A stretch of 64,000 nt of DNA from an uncultured Paracoccaceae bacterium. Its GTDB lineage: Bacteria > Pseudomonadota > Alphaproteobacteria > Rhodobacterales > Rhodobacteraceae. Each line of letters opens with the position of its first letter. Within the stretch, counting starts at the first letter, position 1. Below, piece after piece: positions 52,060 to 60,718 of the stretch. Location of the stretch: NCBI GenBank assembly GCA_947495795.1, contig CANMAI010000011.1, positions 124,001-188,000 on the forward strand, in the 5' to 3' direction. A model generated the notes under the pieces. That model had not been told where the DNA came from. It made no database searches and saw nothing but the letters and a program-made list of their open reading frames with translations. A program made the translations under genes and the position numbers.

Positions 52060-52961
52060 CTGTCTTTTACCTTGTTCAGCGCTTTCACATAGATCGAGGC
52101 GAGGCCGAAGACTGTGACGAATAGGATGACGGCGTAAGCCGAGGCGTAGCCTGTGCGCCACTTCTCGAATGCCTCACGTTTGAGGTTGATCGAGGTGACC
52201 TCTGTTGTGGAACCCGGTCCGCCGCCGGTAAGCTGGACGACGAGGTCGAACATCTTGAAGTTCTCGATGCCGCGGAAGAGGACGGCGAGCATCAAAAAAG
52301 GGAGGACCATCGGTATAGTGATCGTCCAAAACTGCCGCCATTTGCTTGCGCGATCACACTCCGCTGCTTCGTAAATACTATCGGGGATGGAGCGCAGGCC
52401 GGCCAGACAGATGAGCATCACGAAGGGTGTCCACATCCACGTATCCACGATCACAATGGCCCAGGGGGCGAGGGCAACTTCGCCGATCATGGAGAAAGAG
52501 GATGGATCACCGCCGGTGAAAAATGTGATCATGTAGTTGAACAGGCCGATTTGTGGCTGGTAGAGGAATGTCCAGAAATTGCCGACGACTGCAGGCGAAA
52601 GCATCATTGGCAACACAATGATCGTGGTCCAGAGATCGTTTCCCTTGAATTTCTTGTTGATGAGGTAGGCGAGAGCGAAACCGATCAGCACCTGGAAAAA
52701 GATCGTCCAGAAGAGAAAATGCGCTGTCGCCTGCATCGTCAGCCACGTATCGCTGTCTGTCAGAATGCGCTCATAATTGCGCAGCCCGATATACTCTACA
52801 TCGCGATTTCGATTGGCTTTGAAATTGGTGAAGCTGAGGTTGATCGTCCAGATCAGCGGGAAGATATTCACCGCCAGCAGTAGAAAGATCGAGGGACCGA
52901 CGAAGAGCCATGCGATGGCGCGATCCGAAAGGCCTTTGGCTCGTTTGATGGGGGAGGCCAT
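52056..52961 (-). CDS. ABC transporter permease (MalF type)
   Basis: A 301-residue permease with six membrane segments, preceded by a basic N-terminus (ASPIKRAKGLSDR). The coupling loop is YEAAECDRASKWRQFWTITIPM. It is the partner of the MalG-type permease next to it and stands directly after the binding protein gene, separated by a 9-bp hairpin. Confidence 0.9.
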   Translation of the reverse strand: MASPIKRAKGLSDRAIAWLFVGPSIFLLLAVNIFPLIWTINLSFTNFKANRNRDVEYIGLRNYERILTDSDTWLTMQATAHFLFWTIFFQVLIGFALAYLINKKFKGNDLWTTIIVLPMMLSPAVVGNFWTFLYQPQIGLFNYMITFFTGGDPSSFSMIGEVALAPWAIVIVDTWMWTPFVMLICLAGLRSIPDSIYEAAECDRASKWRQFWTITIPMVLPFLMLAVLFRGIENFKMFDLVVQLTGGGPGSTTEVTSINLKREAFEKWRTGYASAYAVILFVTVFGLASIYVKALNKVKDR

Positions 52962-52995
52962 AGAGCGTCCTTCTTAAGGCACGGTGGGGCAGGGT

Positions 52996-53017
52996 GCCTC
53001 GGCTCTGAAGCCGAGGC
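52996..53017. terminator. Hairpin between binding protein and permease genes
   Basis: GCCTCGGCT, tetraloop CTGA, AGCCGAGGC: a perfect 9-bp stem 13 bases after the binding-protein stop. Confidence 0.65.
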
Positions 53018-53029
53018 GTTTGGCAAAGA

Positions 53030-54349
53030 TCAAAGCTTGCCTTCATCTTCAAAAACTTCTGTCCAGTCTTCGATCAGTTTGTCGAGCGCTTCTTTGGCTG
53101 TGCCCTGATCGGCGACTACAAAATCGTGCACACGCTTTTGCATGGAAAGCAGAAGCTCTGCATAGGCTGGCTCTTGCCAGAAATCCTGCACATCGTTCAT
53201 CGCTTCGAGGAAATCTCCCGCAAACGGCGCGCTATCAATGAAGCCCGGATCCTGCAGGACGGAATTATGCGCCGAATAGCCGCCAAGCTCCCACCAAGTT
53301 GCCTGAATAGCCGGTTGCGCGAACCATTTGATGTACTCGAGGGCTGCATCCTGCTTGTCCGAATAGGCGACCACGCTGATGCCTTGGCCACCGAGCGTGG
53401 AGCCGGCCTGGTTTTGTGGCGGATTCACAAAGAAATCGATATTCTCGCCGCCCGTATTCGGATCGGCATAAAGGCCGGGGAAGAACGCGAACCAGTTCAT
53501 TGCCATAGCAACCTGGCCAGATTTGAAGGCATCAAGTCCCTGTTCCATGTAGCTGTCGGAATAGCCAGGAGGGGTCGCCGTCTCGTAGAAGGTCTTGTAA
53601 AATTCCAGCGCCTCAACCGCCTCGGGTGAGTTCACTGCACCTTCCATATCGTAGGAGCCGGGAGTGTTTTCATACTTGAAACCCCAGGGATAAAGCGCCC
53701 CTGTCACACCCATTGTGATGCCTTCAGAGCCGCGTTCGGTGAAAATCGCTGCGCCATAACGCGTCTCTCCGTCGATCTCTCTGCCCTGGAAGAACTGCGC
53801 AATTTCAAGAAGTTCCAACTGAGTCTTCGGCTCAGCCAAGTCACGGCCTGTCTCTTCCTTGAACGCTGCTTTAATGTCGTCCCGCTCAAACCAATCCTTG
53901 CGGTAGAACCATCCATTGGCATCACCCATAGCGGGCAGGGCGTAGTAGTTCGGAGTGCCCTTCGGCCACGTGGAATAGGCGTAGACGGTCGCCGGGGCGA
54001 AATCGTCCATGCTGATGCCTTCCTTATCAAAGAAGTCATTCAGCTTGACGTAGTGTCCGTTTTCCGCCCCACCGCCAATCCATTGGCTATCTCCGATCAG
54101 AAGATCGCAGAGCTTTCCACCTGAGTTGAGTTCGTTAAGCATCCGGTCCGCAAAGTTCGGCCAAGGCACGAACTCAAAGCTCATCTTGTGGCCAGATTGT
54201 GCCTCAAAATCCTTACTCAACTCCACTAGTGCGTTCGCAGGATCCCAAGCTGCCCAGCAGAGCGTCAATTCATCGGCTTGTGCGGCCCCGGCGCTGAGCG
54301 CAGCCGCTATGCCTGTGATCGCAGCCGATTGCAAAAGTCTCGTTCTCAT
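53030..54349 (-). CDS. Extracellular solute-binding protein, family 1
   Basis: A 439-residue periplasmic binding protein with a signal peptide ending AQA. The N-terminal CWAAWDPANALVELSKDFEAQ and FVPWPNFADRMLNELNSGG are typical of sugar/glycerol-type binding proteins of this family. It is first in the operon SBP-permease-permease-small protein-ATPase-ATPase-DHA kinase, and lies 195 bases from the divergent LacI-type regulator. The Trp- and Asp-rich N-terminus suggests a small polyol or sugar; the ligand is unproven. Confidence 0.88.
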   Translation of the reverse strand: MRTRLLQSAAITGIAAALSAGAAQADELTLCWAAWDPANALVELSKDFEAQSGHKMSFEFVPWPNFADRMLNELNSGGKLCDLLIGDSQWIGGGAENGHYVKLNDFFDKEGISMDDFAPATVYAYSTWPKGTPNYYALPAMGDANGWFYRKDWFERDDIKAAFKEETGRDLAEPKTQLELLEIAQFFQGREIDGETRYGAAIFTERGSEGITMGVTGALYPWGFKYENTPGSYDMEGAVNSPEAVEALEFYKTFYETATPPGYSDSYMEQGLDAFKSGQVAMAMNWFAFFPGLYADPNTGGENIDFFVNPPQNQAGSTLGGQGISVVAYSDKQDAALEYIKWFAQPAIQATWWELGGYSAHNSVLQDPGFIDSAPFAGDFLEAMNDVQDFWQEPAYAELLLSMQKRVHDFVVADQGTAKEALDKLIEDWTEVFEDEGKL

Positions 54350-54410
54350 AAGGTCGTCCTCCCATTTGGCCGTGCTTCTATGCAGCGACTCGTTTCTGTA
54401 ACTTTGATAA

Positions 54411-54460
54411 TTGAGGTGCGCACGTCAAAGCAAGAGGTTTTTGAGGTGCGCACCTCAAAA
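54411..54460. promoter_or_regulatory. Two phased operators between the ABC operon and its regulator
   Basis: TTGAGGTGCGCACCTCAA, extended by TT and AA on its ends, is a perfect 22-bp palindrome at 54439-54460. A second, one-mismatch copy TTGAGGTGCGCACGTCAA lies at 54411-54428. Their centres are exactly 30 bp apart, about three helical turns, so one dimer on each could interact. Both lie between the divergent genes at 54349 and 54545. Confidence 0.75.
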
Positions 54461-54544
54461 TGGTTGCGTAGGGCGTGATAATATTCCAAAACATCTCACC
54501 AAAGTGCGATTTCGCGCGCATGAATAAACCCAGAAGGAGAGAGA

Positions 54545-55567
54545 ATGCGGCCGACAGCAAAAGATCTTGCGGAGGCAGCAGGCGTGAGCCTTGCCACTGT
54601 AGATCGTGTGCTTAACGGCCGACCTGGCGTGAAGGAAAAGACGGTCACGAAGGTGAATGAAGCGATTAAGAAAATCGGCTTTGTGCGTAATCTCTCAGCC
54701 GTTAATCTTGCAAGAAGAAGGCGTTACAACTTCCTGTTCCTCTTGCCAAAATCCGGTGACTTGTTTCTGGAGGAAATTCTCGCTCGGATCGGTGAGGCGA
54801 ATGTGGGCTTTGCGTCGGAGATGGTGCATCTCGAAGCGCGGCGGATTGATGAAAACGAGCCGCACGGGTTGGCTGCATTGCTCTCGGAACTCTCGGAGAA
54901 GGAGTTCGACGGGGTTGCCATAATGGCACCAGAAACACCGCAGATCCGAGATGCAATAAGTCGGCTGGAAGCACGTGGACTTTTCGTTATTGCATTCATA
55001 TCCGATCAGTCCCGTGAGATGGACAAGGCTTTCGTTGGCATCGACAATCGCGCCGCCGGGGCAACTGCTGGGCGCCTGATGGGCAACTTTCTTCGCCTCC
55101 GGAAGGGTAATATTCTGATCGTCGGGGACAGCATGCAATCCCGCGGCAATCTGGAGCGGCGGCTGGGTTTCGATGCGGTAGTGATCGCCGATTTCCCAGA
55201 TCTCTCGGTGCTCCCATCACTGGAAACCTACGGTGACCCTGCTCGGACGGCACAGATTATCCATTCGGCAATCCACGACTTCTCCGATGTTGCAGGAGTC
55301 TATATCATGAGTTCAGAGGCGCGCATTCCCCTTGAAGCGCTTATGCAGACGCCGCGAAGTGATGATCTCACCATCCTGGCCCATGAGCGCACCAAGTTTA
55401 CCGAGACAGCGTTGCAATCGGGAGCACTGGATGCTGTTATTACACAGGATTCCGGGCATCTGGTCCGAAGTGCTATCCGAATACTGAGAGCGCGCTGCGA
55501 CAGACGGCCACTTCTTGCTTCGCAGGAAAGAATAAGGATTGAGATACTGTTGAAAGAAAATCTTTGA
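54545..55567 (+). CDS. LacI-family transcriptional regulator
   Basis: A 340-residue regulator. KDLAEAAGVSLATVDRVLNG at the N-terminus is the helix-turn-helix, and NLSAVNLARRRRY the hinge. The effector domain follows, with LILF-type core strands (FLFLLPKSG) and a type I periplasmic binding fold. The ATG has AAGGAGAGAG upstream. It is divergent from the ABC-DHA kinase operon, and two palindromic sites lie in the shared gap, so it most likely regulates that operon and itself. The inducer is probably the transported sugar or a phosphorylated product. Confidence 0.88.
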   Translation: MRPTAKDLAEAAGVSLATVDRVLNGRPGVKEKTVTKVNEAIKKIGFVRNLSAVNLARRRRYNFLFLLPKSGDLFLEEILARIGEANVGFASEMVHLEARRIDENEPHGLAALLSELSEKEFDGVAIMAPETPQIRDAISRLEARGLFVIAFISDQSREMDKAFVGIDNRAAGATAGRLMGNFLRLRKGNILIVGDSMQSRGNLERRLGFDAVVIADFPDLSVLPSLETYGDPARTAQIIHSAIHDFSDVAGVYIMSSEARIPLEALMQTPRSDDLTILAHERTKFTETALQSGALDAVITQDSGHLVRSAIRILRARCDRRPLLASQERIRIEILLKENL

Positions 55568-55616
55568 CGCGTTTCGGATTTATCCTGAGGCAGCCTGTGT
55601 TGGATCTCGGGTTCTA

Positions 55617-55670
55617 ACTTCTGTGAGAGAAGTCAAAACGACTTTAAACTAGGCTGACGCCCTTTGGCGT
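55617..55670. terminator. Convergent terminators between the LacI gene and choV
   Basis: ACTTCT-GTGAG-AGAAGT at 55617-55633 follows the LacI-type gene and is followed by CAAAACG. ACGCC-CTTT-GGCGT at 55657-55670 is just past the choV stop on the other strand. Both stems are short (5-6 bp). Confidence 0.5.
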
Positions 55671-55688
55671 ACCGACTTGTCGCAGGAT

Positions 55689-56729
55689 TTAGAGTTTGGT
55701 CTTTCCCGTTGGGTCGAGCAAAGCGGCCAGTATGGACTCTCTATCGATTTGGCCGACTGCCTCACCCGATCGCTGTACAGAAATTTGCGTATCCTCGCCA
55801 CAGAGCGCCTTCATAACATCGACTACCGGAAGATCTGCCGCAACAGACGCATTGGGATGTGGACCTGAAATCGGGCGCATGACGTCTTCGGCAGTCAGAA
55901 CGCCAAGAGGGTTCATATGTTGCACGAAATCGGCCACGTATGCGTTGGCCGGTGCTGAGAATATCTCTTTAGGCGTGCCACATTGCACTATCCTGCCACC
56001 TTCCATTATGGCGATCCGATCCCCGAGTTTGAAGGCTTCGTCCAGATCATGGCTGACGAATATTATGGTGCGCTTTAGTTTTTGCTGAAGATCGATCAGC
56101 TCGTCCTGAAGACGTGTGCGGATGAGGGGGTCGAGGGCGGAGAAGGGCTCATCCATCAGGAGAATGGGTGCATCGGTTGCAAATGCGCGAGCGAGGCCGA
56201 CGCGCTGCTGCATGCCGCCGGAGAGTTCAGCCACCTTTCGATCCGCCCAATCGGAGAGATGAACAAGCTCCAACTGCTGCGTGACTTTTGCCCTCCGCTC
56301 CTCTTTCCCCAGACCCGCGAGTTCAAGCCCGAGGCCGACATTCTCCGCAACGGTGCGCCAGGGTAGGAGGCCGAACTGCTGGAACACCATTGCGACACAT
56401 GTTTGCCGGAGGTTGCGCAGATCCCGGGGATTTGCAGCAGTGATGTTGGCCATCTGTCCACCATTGTTGATTTCCACATGGCCGCGCACAACCGGATTTA
56501 GGCCGTTCACCGCGCGGAGGAGTGTGGATTTTCCGGAGCCGGAGAGCCCCATGAGGACGAGGATTTCGCCTTCATCGACACTTAGCGAGCAATCATGAAC
56601 GCCCAGTATCTGGCCGGATCGTGTTTGGATTTCGCTGCGCTCTAGCCCTTCGTCCATAAGCGGAAGGGCCACTTGCGGGCGTTCACCGAACACGATGGAA
56701 ACATTATTGAAGGAGACGGCGGTGCTCAT
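55689..56729 (-). CDS. choV: Choline/betaine ABC transporter ATPase
   Basis: A 346-residue ATPase of the osmoprotectant family. Walker A is GLSGSGKST, the signature is LSGGMQQRV and Walker B is ILLMDEPFSALD. The C-terminal 70 residues are a reduced CBS-like regulatory region (LGVLTAEDVM). It overlaps choW by one base. Together with choW and choX it forms a binding-protein-dependent importer, and the divergent bet genes identify choline as the likely substrate. Confidence 0.9.
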   Translation of the reverse strand: MSTAVSFNNVSIVFGERPQVALPLMDEGLERSEIQTRSGQILGVHDCSLSVDEGEILVLMGLSGSGKSTLLRAVNGLNPVVRGHVEINNGGQMANITAANPRDLRNLRQTCVAMVFQQFGLLPWRTVAENVGLGLELAGLGKEERRAKVTQQLELVHLSDWADRKVAELSGGMQQRVGLARAFATDAPILLMDEPFSALDPLIRTRLQDELIDLQQKLKRTIIFVSHDLDEAFKLGDRIAIMEGGRIVQCGTPKEIFSAPANAYVADFVQHMNPLGVLTAEDVMRPISGPHPNASVAADLPVVDVMKALCGEDTQISVQRSGEAVGQIDRESILAALLDPTGKTKL

Positions 56730-57562
56730 CAGCGCGTCACTCTCAGCATCCGGTCCAGCATGATGGCCACCACAACGATGATGAAGCCGCTTTCAAAGCC
56801 GAGGGCCGTGTTGACCTGGTTGAGCGCGCGGACCACCGGTACGCCGAGGCCATCCGCCCCCACAAGGGCGGCAATGACAACCATTGAGAGTGAAAGCATG
56901 ATTGTCTGGTTGAGGCCGGCCATGATCTGCGGGAGCGCGTAGGGCAGTTCCACCTTCATGAGTGTCTGGCGCGGGGTTGCGCCGAACGCCTGTGCGGCTT
57001 CAAGCAGTGCCTTTGGTGTGGAGCTGACGCCCAGATGCGTGAGGCGAATGGGTGCGGGAAGCACGAAGATGACGGTTGCGATCAAGCCAGGTACCATGCC
57101 AATGCCGAAAAACACGATTGCCGGAATGAGGTAGACGAATGTGGGCAAGGTTTGCATCAGATCCAGGACGGGGCGCATGGCCGCGTAGAGTCGGGGACGG
57201 TGGGCCGAGGCGATGCCGATGGGAACGCCAATGGCCATGCAAACCACACAGGCCGACAGGACAAGCGTGAGACTCTCGGTGGTTTCCTCCCAATAGCCTT
57301 GGTTGAGGATAAAGAGGAAGCCGAGAAGGATTAGAAGGCAGGGTTTCCAGCTGCGTTGCAGGGCCCAAGTGAGCGCCACGAAACAGGCGATTATGACGAA
57401 CGGATGAGGCGTTTGCAGCACCCAGAGGATTGCCTCAATAAGGGCCTCCATCCCGTCCGAGAGGCCATCGAAGAACCATGCTCCGTTCTCCTGGAGCCAG
57501 TCAAAAACGGTACGGGCGGTTTTGCCGATAGGGATCTTCGTCTCAGTGAGCCAATCCATCAT
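56729..57562 (-). CDS. choW: Choline/betaine ABC transporter permease
   Basis: A 277-residue permease of the ProW/ChoW type with at least five membrane segments; the conserved loop is LLEAAQAFGATPRQTLMKVELP. The start is ATG 57562. It is separated from choX by a strong hairpin and overlaps choV. Its N-terminus (residues 1-45) is cytoplasmic and short. Confidence 0.9.
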   Translation of the reverse strand: MMDWLTETKIPIGKTARTVFDWLQENGAWFFDGLSDGMEALIEAILWVLQTPHPFVIIACFVALTWALQRSWKPCLLILLGFLFILNQGYWEETTESLTLVLSACVVCMAIGVPIGIASAHRPRLYAAMRPVLDLMQTLPTFVYLIPAIVFFGIGMVPGLIATVIFVLPAPIRLTHLGVSSTPKALLEAAQAFGATPRQTLMKVELPYALPQIMAGLNQTIMLSLSMVVIAALVGADGLGVPVVRALNQVNTALGFESGFIIVVVAIMLDRMLRVTR

Positions 57563-57591
57563 TGGTATACGGCCTTACATGGTTCCGGCAG

Positions 57592-57620
57592 GCCCATGCC
57601 CGAAAGCATCGGGCATGGGC
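57592..57620. terminator. Hairpin between choX and choW
   Basis: GCCCATGCCCGA, loop AAGCA, TCGGGCATGGGC: a perfect 12-bp stem 6 bases beyond the choX stop. Confidence 0.65.
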
Positions 57621-57626
57621 GAGGCA

Positions 57627-58547
57627 TCAAAGGCCGAGGGCTGCTTTTGTAGCGGCCATGGCATCATCGCCGTCTTTCGTCGTGACGCCTGCAAGCCAGC
57701 CATCCAATACGCCTGCATTGGATTTGAGCCATGCGGTGGCGGCATCTGCGGGATCTTCGCCATCATTCAGGATCGCACCCATGATCTCGTTTTCCATTGC
57801 GAGACTGAATTCGAGATTGCCAAGAAGCGCACCGACATTCGGACATTCGGTTGCATAACCGGCAGCCGTGTTCGTATAGACGGTCGCGCCGCCGAGATTG
57901 GGCCCGAACCAATCATCTCCGCCGGTGAGATAGGACATATCGAACGCCGCGTTCATGGGATGTGGCTCCCAGCCAAGAAAAACGACCGGCTCATCACGGC
58001 GGTCGGCGCGTGCGACCTGTGCCAGCATGCCCTGCTCGGAGCTTTCGACAACTTCGAAGCCGCTGAGGCCGAACGCATCAGCCTCAATCATGTCCATGAT
58101 CAGCCGGTTGCCGTCATTTCCGGCTTCAATCCCGTAGATCTTGCCTTCAAGCGCATCCTTCTGGGCCACGATATCTGCGAAATCATTGATGCCGAGCTTT
58201 GCGGCGGCAGCATTCACGGCCAGAGTGTACTTTGCGCCCTCAAGATTTGCCCGCACCGTATCCACTGTTCCCGCTTCGCGATATTTGGCGATATCGCCCT
58301 CCATCGTGGGCATCCAGTTGCCGAGGAAAACGTCGACATCGCCAGCGGCAAGGGATGTGTAGGTGACGGGTACGGAGAGCACCTTAATGTCTGTCTCATA
58401 TCCCAGCGCTTCGAGCAGAACGGTTGTGGCTGCGGTGGTGGCGGTAATATCGGTCCAACCGACATCCGAGAAGGTGACCTTGCCACAATCTGCGGCGGCG
58501 ATCCCTGCGGAGAGCAGGAATGTAAGGGCTGTAGTGCGAAAGATCAT
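57627..58547 (-). CDS. choX: Choline-binding periplasmic protein
   Basis: A 306-residue binding protein with signal peptide ending AAADC. Aromatic residues for the quaternary-ammonium box can be seen in VGWTDITA, GNWMPTM, YGIEAGND and FLGWEPHPMN, as in Sinorhizobium ChoX. ATG 58547 has GGGAG upstream. It is the first gene of choXWV and is divergent from betI by 78 bases. Choline (or acetylcholine) is a strong prediction. Confidence 0.9.
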   Translation of the reverse strand: MIFRTTALTFLLSAGIAAADCGKVTFSDVGWTDITATTAATTVLLEALGYETDIKVLSVPVTYTSLAAGDVDVFLGNWMPTMEGDIAKYREAGTVDTVRANLEGAKYTLAVNAAAAKLGINDFADIVAQKDALEGKIYGIEAGNDGNRLIMDMIEADAFGLSGFEVVESSEQGMLAQVARADRRDEPVVFLGWEPHPMNAAFDMSYLTGGDDWFGPNLGGATVYTNTAAGYATECPNVGALLGNLEFSLAMENEIMGAILNDGEDPADAATAWLKSNAGVLDGWLAGVTTKDGDDAMAATKAALGL

Positions 58548-58570
58548 TCGGAAGCTCCCTGTTTTTCTTG

Positions 58571-58584
58571 ATTGACGAGTCAAT
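58571..58584. promoter_or_regulatory. Putative BetI operator between choX and betI
   Basis: ATTGAC-GA-GTCAAT is a perfect 6+6 bp palindrome in the 78-base gap shared by the divergent cho and bet operons. BetI-type repressors bind AT-rich palindromes in such regions, so control of both units from one site is plausible. Confidence 0.6.
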
Positions 58585-58625
58585 TAAAAACAATTCCTAT
58601 CATCTGGCAAGCGCAGGAGTGTATT

Positions 58626-59213
58626 TTGCCCAAAGTCGGAATGGAGCCTTTACGCAGGAGTGAACTGGTTGCCGCCACGATCATGGAGATCGGACGGGTC
58701 GGATCACTCGATGTAACGGTGAGCCAGATCGCGCGGAAGGCGGGTGTTTCCAGTGCCTTGGCGCATCACTACTTTGGCAGCAAGGACAAGATTTTCATTG
58801 CAGCGATGCGCCACATTCTTACTGTTTTCGGTGCCGAGGTGAGCGTGGCCTTGAGAGAGGCGCAAACGCCGGAGGACCGCCTTTCCGCGATTGTTGCTGC
58901 CAGCTTTTCCCCGTGCAACTTTGATGATGAGGTCGTGAGCGCTTGGCTGAATTTCTATGTGAAAGCCCAGACCTCCACGGAGGCCCGCCGCCTTTTGCAT
59001 CTCTATCAGCGCAGATTGCATTCGAACCTTGTGTACAATCTGCGCCCGCTTATGGGAGATGAGGCGTCGCCGATTGCCGAGAGCATCGCGGGTATGATTG
59101 ACGGGTTCTACATCCGTCAGGCATCCCGCAAAGCGCAGATTGACGCTGGGGCGGCGATCAAACTGATCAATACCTACATCGATCAGATTCTACGGGCAAA
59201 GAGGGCAAAATGA
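58626..59213 (+). CDS. betI: Choline-responsive TetR-family repressor BetI
   Basis: A 195-residue TetR regulator. The start is TTG 58626 because AGGAG precedes it at 7 bases and MPKVGMEPLRRSELV then matches the N-terminus of rhizobial BetI. The helix-turn-helix is SQIARKAGVSSALAHHYFGSK. It is expected to repress the bet genes until choline is present. Its stop overlaps the betC start (ATGA). Confidence 0.9.
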   Translation: MPKVGMEPLRRSELVAATIMEIGRVGSLDVTVSQIARKAGVSSALAHHYFGSKDKIFIAAMRHILTVFGAEVSVALREAQTPEDRLSAIVAASFSPCNFDDEVVSAWLNFYVKAQTSTEARRLLHLYQRRLHSNLVYNLRPLMGDEASPIAESIAGMIDGFYIRQASRKAQIDAGAAIKLINTYIDQILRAKRAK

Positions 59214-60718
59214 CGGTGCCTAACATACTGATAATTATGGTCGACCAGCTGAATGGCACCTTTTTCCCGGACGGCCCCGCTGACTGGCTTCATGCGCCCA
59301 ACCTAAAAGCGCTTGCGGCCCGCTCCACCCGGTTTCGCAATGCCTATACGGCATCGCCGCTCTGTGCGCCTGGACGGGCGAGCTTCATGTCTGGCCTGCT
59401 GCCGAGCCGGAGCCGGGTGTACGATAATGCGGCTGAATTTGCCTCGGATATTCCGACCTATGCGCATCATCTGCGCCGCGCAGGCTATCAGACTTGCCTT
59501 TCGGGTAAGATGCATTTTGTGGGCCCCGATCAACTGCATGGTTTTGAGGAGCGATTGACAACGGATATCTACCCTGCCGATTTCGGCTGGACGCCTGACT
59601 ACCGCAAGCCGGGCGAGCGGATCGAATGGTGGTATCACAATATGGGATCCGTTACCGGGGCAGGTGTCGCCGAGATCTCCAACCAGATGGAATATGATGA
59701 CGAGGTGGCGCACCATGCCTGTGCCAAGCTCTATGATCTGGGGCGGGCGAAGGATCCGCGACCCTGGTGCCTTACAGCCAGTTTCACGCACCCGCATGAT
59801 CCTTATGTTGCGCGGAAGAGATACTGGGATCTCTACGAGGGTTGCGCACATCTTCTGCCGGAAGTGTCGGCAATGGCCTACGAGGATCATGATCCGCATT
59901 CAAAACGTATCTTCGATGCGAATGATTGGCGCAGCTTTGACATCACCGAAGATCACATCCGCAGCGCCCGCCGTGCTTACTTTGCCAATATATCGTACTT
60001 GGACGATAAGGTCGGTGACATTTTGCAGACGCTGGAGGATACGCGACAGCAGGCCACCATCCTCTTTCTGTCAGATCATGGTGACATGCTGGGGGAGCGC
60101 GGGCTCTGGTTCAAGATGAGCTTTTACGAGGGCTCTGCCCGCGTGCCGCTGATGATTGCATCGCCGAATATGGAGCCCGGGCTAGTGGAAGCCGCCGTCT
60201 CCAACATCGACGTGACGCCAACGATTTGTGATCTGGCCGGTATTTCGATGGAGGAGATTAGCCCTTGGGTGGAGGGCGAGAGCCTTCGCAGCCTTGGCAA
60301 TGGAGAGGCCCGCACATCACCTGTTGCGATGGAATATGCTGCCGAAGCTTCTTACGCGCCTCTTGTGTGCCTGCGCGCCGGGAAATGGAAATATACGCGC
60401 TGCGCACTCGATCCTGACCAACTTTTCGATCTCAGCGAAGACCCGCTTGAGCTGAGGGATATTGCAGCACTTCCGGAATACGCGGACGTTTTGGCGGAAT
60501 TTGGGGTCGAGGCGGAGAAACGCTGGGATCTTGGGCGTTTTGATGCGGATGTTCGGGAAAGCCAGGCTCGGCGCTGGGTGGTTTATGATGCGCTGCGGAA
60601 CGGAGAATACTATCCATGGGATTATCAGCCGTTGCAGAGAGCATCGGAACGCTACATGCGCAACCATATGGATCTGAACAAGCTGGAAGAGAGTCAACGC
60701 TTCCCGAGAGGCGAATGA
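59210..60718 (+). CDS. betC: Choline-sulfatase
   Basis: A 502-residue cytoplasmic sulfatase that hydrolyses choline-O-sulfate to choline and sulfate. Cys52 in CAPGRAS is the residue converted to formylglycine; the metal site is near the N-terminus (MVDQLNG) and in [13 protein letters not shown]. There is no signal peptide. The gene overlaps both neighbours (betI and betA), as in the betICBA arrangement of rhizobia. Combined with choXWV it lets the cell use choline or choline sulfate as a carbon, nitrogen, sulfur or osmolyte source. Confidence 0.92.
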   Translation: MTVPNILIIMVDQLNGTFFPDGPADWLHAPNLKALAARSTRFRNAYTASPLCAPGRASFMSGLLPSRSRVYDNAAEFASDIPTYAHHLRRAGYQTCLSGKMHFVGPDQLHGFEERLTTDIYPADFGWTPDYRKPGERIEWWYHNMGSVTGAGVAEISNQMEYDDEVAHHACAKLYDLGRAKDPRPWCLTASFTHPHDPYVARKRYWDLYEGCAHLLPEVSAMAYEDHDPHSKRIFDANDWRSFDITEDHIRSARRAYFANISYLDDKVGDILQTLEDTRQQATILFLSDHGDMLGERGLWFKMSFYEGSARVPLMIASPNMEPGLVEAAVSNIDVTPTICDLAGISMEEISPWVEGESLRSLGNGEARTSPVAMEYAAEASYAPLVCLRAGKWKYTRCALDPDQLFDLSEDPLELRDIAALPEYADVLAEFGVEAEKRWDLGRFDADVRESQARRWVVYDALRNGEYYPWDYQPLQRASERYMRNHMDLNKLEESQRFPRGE

